Both the position numbers and the translations under genes were made by a program. The notes below the pieces were generated by a model. That model was not told where the DNA came from, did no database searches, and worked only from the letters and a program-made list of their open reading frames with translations. This document shows positions 45,628-53,788 of a DNA stretch of 64,000 bases, piece after piece. The stretch is from SAR324 cluster bacterium (GTDB lineage: Bacteria; SAR324; NAC60-12), in NCBI GenBank assembly GCA_028281495.1, contig JANQJU010000010.1, forward strand, positions 248,001-312,000. The letters are read 5' to 3'. Within the stretch, counting starts at the first letter, position 1. Each line of letters opens with the position of its first letter.

Positions 45628-47517
45628 ATGCCCACAAAATTAACTTACGATGTGAGTCCCAATCCCACGCCAATCTATGCTTCGGTCAAAGGCCCCAATC
45701 CTAATGAGATTGACTTGATTGTCTCGATCACGAACGACACCAAGGCACTCTTGTCTCCGTCAAAAATTGCGGTTCAAATCCCAGTAGGTGCCAATATCGG
45801 CCAAGATTTGTCGAGTAATCCGCAATTACCACCTCCAGTTTTCAATCAAACTCTTTTTTCTCAATGGAAGGTCATCACCTCCGGAGATCTACTCATCATA
45901 CAACCCCAAGCGGGTGCCAGTTTGGGGGCGGATTCCTTGATCGTGACGATTCCAGGCATTCAAGTGAATCAAAAAACAGGAAATGTGACGGTCACCATAA
46001 GCGAATGGTTTGGAGAGGAGCACGCGACGCAAACCATGATCCTGAATAAGAGACAGGGCGTACAGCCGGTGCTGAAACTGTATGCCGACCCTCCTATTCT
46101 GCATGATCAGGATAAAACAGTGACATTGCACTGGATATGCGGCCCACAAGGGAAGGATTACATTTATCAAGTCACCCATACACCGGGAGAAGGTCACTAT
46201 ACCTGCCAGGACGGCGATGCCCAACATGGGGTCACCTCTATCCCTCTGACTCAAACCACCACCTTCACTTTGAAAGCGATCCAAACTGGGGCGACGGAGG
46301 GTTCCAAGGTGGCAGAAACACTCACCTTAATCGTCCCGGTGGAAGCTCCCCAAATTTCTTCAGACTACCATCAAGATGCTTACTTTGGAGGAGGTATTCT
46401 GCGCTTAGGTTGGCTGGCACAACATGCCGATTATTGTGTGATTCACGACCAAGTCAACGATACCGTAAAAATATTGGACCCCCATGCACCGCTCGATACA
46501 TACCAGAAGGGCAAAAGCTATCCTTTGGTCTTAAACAATACCGAGGTGAACCATTTGACTGTTTCTGCGGTGGCAGGCCGGACCAAAGCGACGTTAACGA
46601 TGCTAGCCATCCATCCTCCTGACCCAACCCAAGTGACATTTTCCACAAAGGGTTCTAGCAATACTGATGTAATCATGTCAGTTGCGGTAACTCCCAATAA
46701 TCAATTGGCTTTGATCATTGATTATGCCACCAACACCGTGTGGGTTGCCGATGTGGCAACACGAACCGTGGAATCTCAAAGCATTGCTGTGAACGATTTT
46801 CCCAGTGCAATCTCCATTACTCCTGATGGCAAATTGGCGTTGGTCGTTTGCCCAATCTATTTGGATGTGATTGATATTGCGCAACGGAAGAAAATCCAAA
46901 GTCTGAAGATTTTCCCGTTCGAAAAAAAACCTGCCATTTCTCCCGATGGAACGGTGGCATTGATTCCGATTATTGATGACAGTGGTTTTCAGTTGATTGA
47001 TCTGCAAACCTTTAAACCCGTCTTTACGCGAGATAAAGGGGACTACCGATTTGCTGCGTTTTCTCCGCTTGGCAAGCACGCTTATCTGATCGAAAGACAA
47101 GGGGACAAAAAGTTCTTTGTGACTTTTGATTTGCAGACCCACAAAGATGTGAGTTCGATTGAGTTGCACAATAACGCCGGTTCGCTATTGGTGACCCCTG
47201 ACGGGAAATGGGCCATTGTTATCGGCTTATTCACCTCCATTATCGACCTGGAAAGCGGTCAATTGGAGCCCAAGCAGTATCCCATGCAAAGCGGTAACAA
47301 TAACCTCCAAATGACACCTGACCAAGGCTTGTTTTTATCCAGGGATGCCCAGGGAGTGACCGTGTTCGACTTCCCCTCACGTCGCCTTGCCGCCCAATCG
47401 TTTAAAGCCGACTTCCTGGTAAACTTTGCCCTAACCCCGGACGGCAAACAACTGCTCCTGCTGCAAACGGATCTTGGGGGGAATAAACATCTCACGTTTG
47501 TGGGACCTTCGACTTGA
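45628..47517 (+). CDS. Ig-like plus beta-propeller protein (paralogue 1)
   Basis: A 629-residue protein without a signal peptide. Residues 1-330 look like several Ig-like beta domains (VSITNDTKALLSPSKIAVQI; VTLHWICGPQGKDYIYQVT). Residues 340-629 form a YVTN/WD-like beta propeller of about six blades, each with a variant of SITPDGKLALVV (SVAVTPNNQLALI, AISPDGTVALI, LVTPDGKWAIV, ALTPDGKQLLLL). Such propellers usually bind proteins or ligands. AAGGAGG precedes the ATG by 5 bases. It is a tandem duplicate of the following gene and is the fourth gene of the cassette. A cytoplasmic or contact-secreted location is possible because no export signal is seen. Confidence 0.82.
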   Translation: MPTKLTYDVSPNPTPIYASVKGPNPNEIDLIVSITNDTKALLSPSKIAVQIPVGANIGQDLSSNPQLPPPVFNQTLFSQWKVITSGDLLIIQPQAGASLGADSLIVTIPGIQVNQKTGNVTVTISEWFGEEHATQTMILNKRQGVQPVLKLYADPPILHDQDKTVTLHWICGPQGKDYIYQVTHTPGEGHYTCQDGDAQHGVTSIPLTQTTTFTLKAIQTGATEGSKVAETLTLIVPVEAPQISSDYHQDAYFGGGILRLGWLAQHADYCVIHDQVNDTVKILDPHAPLDTYQKGKSYPLVLNNTEVNHLTVSAVAGRTKATLTMLAIHPPDPTQVTFSTKGSSNTDVIMSVAVTPNNQLALIIDYATNTVWVADVATRTVESQSIAVNDFPSAISITPDGKLALVVCPIYLDVIDIAQRKKIQSLKIFPFEKKPAISPDGTVALIPIIDDSGFQLIDLQTFKPVFTRDKGDYRFAAFSPLGKHAYLIERQGDKKFFVTFDLQTHKDVSSIELHNNAGSLLVTPDGKWAIVIGLFTSIIDLESGQLEPKQYPMQSGNNNLQMTPDQGLFLSRDAQGVTVFDFPSRRLAAQSFKADFLVNFALTPDGKQLLLLQTDLGGNKHLTFVGPST

Positions 47518-47573
47518 TTCTCTTGTAACACTCCCCTCACAAAAATAAACATTCGCCTCATGAAGGAGGAACC

Positions 47574-49478
47574 ATGTCTACAAAGTTGACTTACGATGTA
47601 AGCACAAACCCCACCCCCATCTACGCTTCGGTACAAGGCGCCAACCCTTACGAGATTGATGTGATTGTCTCGATTACGAACGACACCAAAGCAAGCTTGT
47701 CTCCGTCAAAAATTACGGTTCAAATTCCGGTGGGTGCCAATATCGGCGAAGATTTGTCAATCAATCCGCGATTGCCCGCTCCGATTTTCAATCAAACCCG
47801 CTTTCCTCAATGGAGGGTCATCACTTCTGGCAATCTGCTCATCATACAGTCCCAAGACGGTGCGAGCTTGAGGGCCGATTCCCTGATCGTTACGATTCCT
47901 GGCATCCAGGTGAATCAAAAACCGGGGAATGTGACGGTCACTATAAAAGAATGGTTCGGAGAGGATCATGCGACTCAAACCACGATCCTGAACAAGAGAC
48001 AGGGCGTGCAACCGGTACTGAGGTTTTATGCCGATCCCGCCATTCTGCATGATGTAGATAAAACGGTGACATTGCACTGGATATGCAGCTCGCAAGGGAC
48101 GGATTACATTTATCAAATCACCCCCAGTATACCGGGAAAAGGTCACTATACCTGTCAGGATGGCGACCCCCAGCATGGGGTGACCTCCATCCCGCTGACT
48201 CAAACCACAACCTTCACTTTGGAAGCAATTCAAACTGGAGGAACGGATGTTTCTAAGGTGGCGGAAAAACTCACCTTGATCGTTCCTGTGGAAGCGGCCC
48301 AGATTTCCCGAAACTACCACCGAGACGCCTACTTTGGTGGAAGTATCCTGCGGTTAGGTTGGTTGGCACAACATGCCGACTATTGTGTGGTCCAAGACCA
48401 GATCAACGAAGTCGTGCAGACATTGGATAACCAAGCACCGCTCGACACATACCAGGAAGGCAAAAGCTATCCCTTAGTCTTGAATAATACCAAGCTGAAT
48501 AAATTGAGCATTTCTGCGGTGGCAGGCCGGTCCATCGTCACGTTGCCGATGGCACCCATACACCCTCCCGAACCAACCCAAGTGACGTTTTCCACAAAGG
48601 GCTCCAGCCGGTTTGAGACGGTCATGTCGATTGCGGTAACTCCCAATAGTCAACTGGCATTAATCACCGATTTTTATACCAATACTGTATGGGTCGTCGA
48701 CGTGGCGAAACGAACCGTAGAACCCCAAGGCATTGCTGTGAACGATGATCCTAGCAGTATATCCATTACTCCCGATGGCAAACTGGCAGTGGTCGTTTGC
48801 CCGGTCTATTTGGACGTGATTGATATTGCGCAACGAAAAAAAATCCAAAGTCTGAAGATCTTCCCATGGGACAACAAACCTGCCATTTCTCCCGATGGAA
48901 TGTTGGCATTGATTCCGATTATTGATGCCAGTGGTTTTCAGTTGATCGATCTGCAAACCTTTAAACCCGTGTTTGTGAGAGATAAGGGGACCTACCGAGC
49001 TTCTGCGTTTTCTCAGGATGGCAAGCACGCCTATCTGCTCGAACATCAAGTCCATAACGATGAAGGTAAAACGCTTTTTGTGACTTTTGATTTGGAAACT
49101 CACGAAGACGTGAGTTCGATTGAATTGGCCAGCGGTGCAATTTCTTTATTAGTGACGCCTGATGGGAAATGGGCCATTGCTATCGGTTTAGCCACCTCCA
49201 TTATTGACCTGGAACGCGGTCAATTGGAACCCAAGCAGTATCCCGTGCACAACGGTGTCAATAACATCCAAATAACCCCCGACCAAGGTGTGTTCTTATC
49301 CGTGGATGCCCAGGGGTTGAGCGTGTTTGACTTCTCTTCGCGTCGTCTAGCTGCCCAGTCGTTTCAAGCCGATTTCCTGAGAAACTTTGCCCTCACGCCG
49401 GACGGAAAACAACTGCTCTTGCTGCAAACCGATTTTGAGGCAAACAAATATCTCACGTTCGTGGGGCCTTCGACGTGA
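47574..49478 (+). CDS. Ig-like plus beta-propeller protein (paralogue 2)
   Basis: A 634-residue close paralogue of the preceding protein, aligned end to end with the same start (STKLTYDVS) and the same last residues (FVGPST). Differences concentrate in the Ig-like part and in one propeller loop, where five residues are added (EHQVHNDEGKTLF). AAGGAGG stands 4 bases before the ATG and the gap from the previous gene is 56 bases. Keeping two similar copies in one operon suggests either a hetero-oligomer or divergence toward different targets. It is the last gene of the cassette. A decayed region with gene fragments follows directly. Confidence 0.82.
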   Translation: MSTKLTYDVSTNPTPIYASVQGANPYEIDVIVSITNDTKASLSPSKITVQIPVGANIGEDLSINPRLPAPIFNQTRFPQWRVITSGNLLIIQSQDGASLRADSLIVTIPGIQVNQKPGNVTVTIKEWFGEDHATQTTILNKRQGVQPVLRFYADPAILHDVDKTVTLHWICSSQGTDYIYQITPSIPGKGHYTCQDGDPQHGVTSIPLTQTTTFTLEAIQTGGTDVSKVAEKLTLIVPVEAAQISRNYHRDAYFGGSILRLGWLAQHADYCVVQDQINEVVQTLDNQAPLDTYQEGKSYPLVLNNTKLNKLSISAVAGRSIVTLPMAPIHPPEPTQVTFSTKGSSRFETVMSIAVTPNSQLALITDFYTNTVWVVDVAKRTVEPQGIAVNDDPSSISITPDGKLAVVVCPVYLDVIDIAQRKKIQSLKIFPWDNKPAISPDGMLALIPIIDASGFQLIDLQTFKPVFVRDKGTYRASAFSQDGKHAYLLEHQVHNDEGKTLFVTFDLETHEDVSSIELASGAISLLVTPDGKWAIAIGLATSIIDLERGQLEPKQYPVHNGVNNIQITPDQGVFLSVDAQGLSVFDFSSRRLAAQSFQADFLRNFALTPDGKQLLLLQTDFEANKYLTFVGPST

Positions 49479-49494
49479 TTCTTCGGTTTAGGTT

Positions 49495-49550
49495 ATGGGA
49501 GGTTGGGTTTTGGCCTACATACATTTTGCCAAATAAAGCCTGGAACTCAC
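49495..49550 (-). pseudogene. Short fragment of an AAA-ATPase_like gene
   Basis: These 56 bases match 51460-51515 inside the intact AAA-ATPase_like gene with five mismatches, counted by eye. The matching codons specify FGKTYVGQHPTSHH in the intact gene. The rest of the copy is missing, so this is a relic, perhaps of an earlier tandem duplication or recombination. Confidence 0.75.
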
Positions 49551-49560
49551 TGGTTTAAGA

Positions 49561-49583
49561 GCCAACTGTTATTCACAGTTGGC
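49561..49583 (-). terminator. Hairpin at the end of the gspG remnant
   Basis: A perfect 9-bp stem (GCCAACTGT and ACAGTTGGC) with a 5-base loop. The stop codon of the gspG remnant lies inside it. No run of T follows on either strand, so it may be an imperfect terminator or an mRNA 3' stabiliser inherited with the gspG end. It also lies about 80 bases after the large-protein cassette. Confidence 0.5.
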
Positions 49584-49806
49584 TGGAGTAAATATCTGCA
49601 TCGTCTCCCTCACCTCCCAGCTTTTCATCGGCACCGTAGGACCAGATTTCATAGCCCTTGCCGCTACTAGTATAATGGAATTCATTGCCCCATCCATCTT
49701 TGGGACGATCCCCTTGTATGTATGGCCCGTTCCAGTTTTGGGGGATAGGTTCTACGACAGGTTTGGCAAGGAATGCATCCAAATTGAAACTTTTCTGGAG
49801 TGGCAT
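49573..49806 (-). pseudogene. gspG: 3' fragment of type II secretion pseudopilin gene gspG
   Basis: The encoded 77 residues end in the hallmark C terminus of the major pseudopilin GspG: NWNGPYIQGDRPKDGWGNEF, then HYTSSGKGYEIWSYGADE and GGEGDDADIYSS. This includes the acidic calcium-binding loop. The N-terminal half, with the prepilin leader and hydrophobic helix, is missing, and two TAA codons stand a short way upstream in frame. No other type II secretion gene is nearby. It is a broken leftover, probably carried here by recombination. Confidence 0.85.
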
Positions 49807-50140
49807 GGAATGGCAAACGATTGTTTATTATGGATGGAATGTCCTTGCTTTCAATGGAGTGTTGGCAAGTCTGGTTCTTGTCAGTTGGATTATCATCACC
49901 AAAACTTCGAAAAGGCACTCTTGGACCCTTCTACCCACCAGCTTAATCTTGCTCGCCATGAGTCTTTTGGGAGCACGTTTAGGCTTAGGTGACGGGAGCG
50001 ATATGAAACCCTTGGTTGCCAAAACAATAGATGAGGTAGCTGTGCAACTGGGCTTTGGGGTGTTGCTTTCGAACGTGGTTATCGTAATCCAAAACCTGCG
50101 TTCGGTCGGCTTCGGGCGGAACAAAGTCTTTCCAGGATAG
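49805..50140 (+). CDS. Possible small membrane protein overlapping the ATPase gene end
   Basis: A 111-codon frame beginning MEWQTIVYYGWNVLAFNG, with TGGAG 4 bases before the ATG. Hydrophobic stretches near residues 12-31, 43-60 and 77-95 could be membrane helices. The last 156 bases overlap, antisense, the 3' end of the AAA-ATPase_like gene, so the third helix may be an accident of that overlap. The first 60 residues lie in otherwise free sequence and are the better part. No family is recognised. It could be chance. Confidence 0.3.
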   Translation: MEWQTIVYYGWNVLAFNGVLASLVLVSWIIITKTSKRHSWTLLPTSLILLAMSLLGARLGLGDGSDMKPLVAKTIDEVAVQLGFGVLLSNVVIVIQNLRSVGFGRNKVFPG

Positions 50141-51718
50141 GTGGTTTCGTTTCATCTGAGCATTCGAAAAATACTTGAACTCCAAAAGAAACCGAATCCC
50201 CGCTCGGTCTGAATCAAACCGACCGACAATCTCCAAATCGGTCCTTCCTGCAGGATTCGAAGATTCCACTAAGAATGTATACTGTGTTGACAAGTAACTA
50301 CTGCACAATGTCAAAAACGAAGTCCGGTAGAAGTTTTCATTCACTTGGTTAAAAATCGCTTCAGGAAGCTGGCCGATATACAGATTCCAATATCCCTCAA
50401 ATAAGGCCAGTAAATCAGGAGACTTTCGAAACGCCGACATCACCTCGTGATATCGTGAGGATACATCAATTTGGTGAAGTTCGTTGAAGTACCCCGTGAA
50501 AATGCGTTTCATATTGAGGTTAGGGAGACGCATCCAATCAACATTCTCACGAGTGACCAATCCTAAATAAAAAAAGGCAACTGGATAAAAACTTTTAGTG
50601 AAAAATGACGCGAGGTTAAATTTTTGTTCGGAAAGATCGTCGCTATTGTAGTCCAAGGTACCTTGGGTTAGCAATTGATCGACCAACGCTTTGGTATTTT
50701 CAGGATTGGAAGAGGTGAGTCGTTGGATCCAAGAAAGATCCGTCTTCAAATTCATGTCGATCAACGAATCGGGAAGTCTTCCTTTCTTCGACAGAAATCC
50801 CAGGAAACGCATCAAAATAGTGGAATTGTACAACCTCGGTCCATTCGAGAGGGAAAAACGGTATCCGTTGTAGTGGATACGGATGAGGTTTTGGACCTCG
50901 GCAAACGATCCTCGGTCCAAATGGTAGTCTTCGTAGATTTGGTCGAGCAACACATCAACTTCCGCTTGAGTGAAACCAATCATGGCTTCGAAGTCCGGAT
51001 CAAGCGTGAGGTATTCCCCCACATTGAATGCCGATGCGAGGTCGTCGATAGTGATGGGTAAGATACCCGTGATAAAGATGTTGTAGATGCTGCGTTCCTT
51101 GCGGCCTTTTTTAAGAACTTTGAAGAACTGTTTCAAAAAGCCGCTTTCAGCAGTTACCTGTTGATACAGGGTGTCTTGATAGGAAGTGACCAACTGATTG
51201 GTGACATTGTCATATTCGTCAATGATGACATATAGGGGAGGAGTTTGATGTTGGAGCACTCGGTTTAAAACAAGCTCCAGGTTCAATATCGAATTTTTTT
51301 CGAGGTCCACAGAAACCGGTTCCGGGAAAAAGTCTTTATAGAATTGGACAAAGTTATGCAGTTTGTTGTTGATGTGCGCGTGAAAGGCCTCTTCTAAATT
51401 TTTGTAGCTATCGTTGGGAAGGCCTGAAAAATCGAAGTGCAAAACGAGATAACGATTATGATGGGAGGTTGGGTGTTGGCCCACATACGTTTTACCAAAT
51501 AAAGCCTCGAACTCACCAGCGTGATTGATGTCATAATAATACTGCAAAGTAGTGCAAAGCAGGGACTTCCCAAAACGTCGTGGTCGGAGGTAGATCACGT
51601 TTCGATAGTCTTCGAGTCGTTCAATAAAGAAGGTTTTATCGACATAGTATCCGTTTTCTTCAACGAGCGTTTTGTAATTGGCTTCACCATATGAAACTTT
51701 TCGCTGAATACCGGCCAT
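49985..51718 (-). CDS. AAA-ATPase_like / PD-(D/E)XK nuclease-like protein
   Basis: A 577-residue cytoplasmic protein of the AAA-ATPase_like plus PDDEXK_9 architecture. Residues 15-60 carry the family start (VSYGEANYKTLVEENGYYVD) and a degenerate P-loop, RPRRFGKS. The Walker B-like segment is LYVIIDEYDN near 180. The C terminus has a nuclease-like core with Asp in GRTDLEIVGRF and ExK in FLLEFKYF. Function in this family is unproven; members are abundant in large, repeat-rich genomes and may act on DNA or in defence. The ATG at 51718 has GAGGA 5 bases upstream; a frame open to 51796 has no such support. A fragment of a second copy is at 49495. Confidence 0.85.
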   Translation of the reverse strand: MAGIQRKVSYGEANYKTLVEENGYYVDKTFFIERLEDYRNVIYLRPRRFGKSLLCTTLQYYYDINHAGEFEALFGKTYVGQHPTSHHNRYLVLHFDFSGLPNDSYKNLEEAFHAHINNKLHNFVQFYKDFFPEPVSVDLEKNSILNLELVLNRVLQHQTPPLYVIIDEYDNVTNQLVTSYQDTLYQQVTAESGFLKQFFKVLKKGRKERSIYNIFITGILPITIDDLASAFNVGEYLTLDPDFEAMIGFTQAEVDVLLDQIYEDYHLDRGSFAEVQNLIRIHYNGYRFSLSNGPRLYNSTILMRFLGFLSKKGRLPDSLIDMNLKTDLSWIQRLTSSNPENTKALVDQLLTQGTLDYNSDDLSEQKFNLASFFTKSFYPVAFFYLGLVTRENVDWMRLPNLNMKRIFTGYFNELHQIDVSSRYHEVMSAFRKSPDLLALFEGYWNLYIGQLPEAIFNQVNENFYRTSFLTLCSSYLSTQYTFLVESSNPAGRTDLEIVGRFDSDRAGIRFLLEFKYFSNAQMKRNHLSWKDFVPPEADRTQVLDYDNHVRKQHPKAQLHSYLIYCFGNQGFHIAPVT

Positions 51719-51939
51719 GTGTCCTCTATTATTGATTTTACAAAAAAGAAGTCGTTCAATGTTCTGGGGTGAGCTGACTAGCACTTTCAAATTCACTCTA
51801 TGTGCCTATCATAGCAAAAAATTAGCCATGATGAATCTCTGCTGTTTGCTCATAAAACCTTGGCGTGAAGCCCATGTCGTCTCTCGTCCCTATTAGGGAA
51901 TTCGATGTCAAAATTAAAGTTGAGGAGTGATTGAAGACT

Positions 51940-52446
51940 ATGAACTTGCCAGAAAAACTATTGACCCTGACAAAGTACAAAGCATGGACAAATCAATTGA
52001 CGTTCTCTACCGTGAGTAACTTACCGGATGGAGAGGCAACGAAGCCAAGGCAGACTCGATTTGGCAATATGGTTCACACGCTGAATCATGTTTATGTCAT
52101 TGATGATATTTTCAAATCCCACTTGTTAGCAATCCCTCACAAATATACGGCTCGTAATACCGATACCCATCCGCCAGTTTCAGTTTTATGGGAAAAACAA
52201 AAAGAAATGGACCAATGGTATATCGATTATGTGCAACACCTATCTGAAGACAAGTTCTCAGAAATAGTTGAATTCGAGTTTGTTGATGGGGGAGAAGGAG
52301 CCATGTCTCGCGCCGACATCATTTTACATGTGGTCAATCATGGTACCTACCATCGAGGCCTAATCAGCGACATGATGTATCAAGTCCCTACCACAATACC
52401 GACTAACGATTTTACGGTGTATTTGCGAGATGTGGTGAACAATTGA
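51940..52446 (+). CDS. DinB-family metalloprotein
   Basis: A protein of 168 residues predicted to be a four-helix bundle. The metal-binding histidines are in MVHTLNHVYVIDD and in HVVNHGTYHRG near the C-terminal third, as in the DinB/YfiT family. Members often transfer thiols such as bacillithiol or mycothiol, or are stress-induced proteins of unknown activity. AGGAG at 51923-51927 is 12 bases from this ATG and only 3 from an in-frame TTG at 51931, so the start is uncertain by three codons. The gene stands alone between minus-strand genes. Confidence 0.85.
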   Translation: MNLPEKLLTLTKYKAWTNQLTFSTVSNLPDGEATKPRQTRFGNMVHTLNHVYVIDDIFKSHLLAIPHKYTARNTDTHPPVSVLWEKQKEMDQWYIDYVQHLSEDKFSEIVEFEFVDGGEGAMSRADIILHVVNHGTYHRGLISDMMYQVPTTIPTNDFTVYLRDVVNN

Positions 52447-52527
52447 TCCATATGGCAAGTACAATCGAAGTTACAACTTTGATACTCCAGCTTTGCCATT
52501 TTAGGGACTCTTTGATGAGAATCAATA

Positions 52528-52755
52528 ATGCGAGATATCCCCAAAAAACGACTACAAGAAGCAACGGAAGTTCCGAATAATTTGACCCTTTTGGCCGTGC
52601 TTTGTGGAGCCGAAGGCTGGGAAGATATTGAAGATTTTGGGAATTCCCACAAGGACTGGTTGGCGTCCTTTTTAGAATTGCCCCGGGGATTCCATTCAGG
52701 AGGCAGAAACGCTGTCTCGGCACATCCGCGGGCATTGGCGGATTGAGAATGCCGC
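52528..52755 (+). pseudogene. Internally deleted ISAs1-family transposase remnant
   Basis: The first part encodes TLLAVLCGAEGWEDIEDFGN, then SHKDWLASFLELPRG, the conserved N-terminal region of ISAs1-family transposases. After a frame change near 52686 the sequence continues EAETLSRHIRGHWRIENA, which belongs near the C terminus (the HWxIEN block). The catalytic middle is lost. It ends at the 3' end of the methyltransferase gene. Terminal inverted repeats were not identified. Confidence 0.85.
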
Positions 52756-53511
52756 CTATTTTACCCGACAAGCCAAATAGACCGCATCTACACCATCAGC
52801 AGGCAGATATTTGCCAACCTCTTCAACCGTTACGTGCCAAATTCCTGATGTGACTAAATCATAAACAGCGGCTCTCATTTCTGATTCGGTTTCCTCGTAG
52901 ACAGACCTTCTTACACTGAATACAACAAAACCTCCTGGTTTTGTGACTCGAGCAAATTCAGCCATCGCTGAGGGGGGCATTGCACCATGGCTAAATCCTC
53001 CCGCACAAATCACGGCATCAAAGCTGTCTGTGGCAAAAACATCGCTCGTTTCAGGAAAGCGTACATAATGAAGCTTTTGATAAATATCCCGTTTTTGTGC
53101 TTGTTCTAGCATACGAGATGATAAATCTGCTCCTTCTAGTTGGAGATCTTCATATCCCAATTGAACGAGTTCTAGTCCACTAGTCCCAGTACCTGTCCCC
53201 GCGTCTAACACATGTAAGCCTCCTCGCTTTGGGACAACTTTAGCAAAAAACGAAGTGGTGTAATAACTACAACCACTGGTGCCATCTCCAGCAAGTTTGA
53301 GTAACAATTTGTCATAAGTCTCAGCATACTTATCGTAGGCCTTTTCTAATCGATCGAAGTCATAGGTTAAACTATGTACATCTCTATGGAATTGGCCAAT
53401 ATTTCCATCCTGAAATTGACCTTCTATGTGTTTTTTATCCGTTTCATTAACTTCTCGTTGTACCAACTTTGACTCCTCTTTTTCTAAATATCTTGTTTTC
53501 TGAAAATCCAT
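52756..53511 (-). CDS. SAM-dependent class I methyltransferase
   Basis: A 251-residue cytoplasmic protein. A polar N-terminal extension of about 60 residues precedes a Rossmann methyltransferase core with motif I VLDAGTGTGTSGLEL near 110. The acidic ribose-binding position is in LEGADLSSRMLEQA and motif IV is DAVICAGGFSHGAMPPSAM. A conserved RVTKPGGFVVFSVR follows. The overall pattern resembles the METTL27/WBSCR27 group, whose substrates are uncertain. The ribosome binding site is weak. Its 3' end abuts the ISAs1 remnant. No neighbour suggests a substrate. Confidence 0.85.
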   Translation of the reverse strand: MDFQKTRYLEKEESKLVQREVNETDKKHIEGQFQDGNIGQFHRDVHSLTYDFDRLEKAYDKYAETYDKLLLKLAGDGTSGCSYYTTSFFAKVVPKRGGLHVLDAGTGTGTSGLELVQLGYEDLQLEGADLSSRMLEQAQKRDIYQKLHYVRFPETSDVFATDSFDAVICAGGFSHGAMPPSAMAEFARVTKPGGFVVFSVRRSVYEETESEMRAAVYDLVTSGIWHVTVEEVGKYLPADGVDAVYLACRVK

Positions 53512-53788
53512 TCTTTTTCTGGAATTTTTCAGTTGAATGTATAATTAACCTAATCAAAAGAGAACCAATTGATTGTTTAAAAATTTTTCGGTCAGATCTC
53601 TTTCAAGATTATCGTTTCACCGCTGCAATAGACTCTCATTGCTTGGCAGAGTAAACCATCGTATGCATTTTAAAGATACTGGAAAAGTGAAATGATTATT
53701 TTTCAGCATAGTATAGTCCACTATCATCAGAAACTATGAACTGTCTCAATTACTGATTCACATTATAGTATGAATAACCAACTTCCTA

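Noticed and set aside
35211..49478. The giant-protein cassette as an extracellular contractile injection system or type VI secretion locus
   Set aside because: No sheath, tube, spike, baseplate gpW-like or ATPase gene is present, and none of the five proteins shows such motifs.
35211..49478. Many antisense frames of 60-220 codons opposite the cassette genes, for example 44349-45011 on the minus strand
   Set aside because: Long antisense frames are expected opposite GC-richer genes; these have no family features and no good ribosome binding sites.
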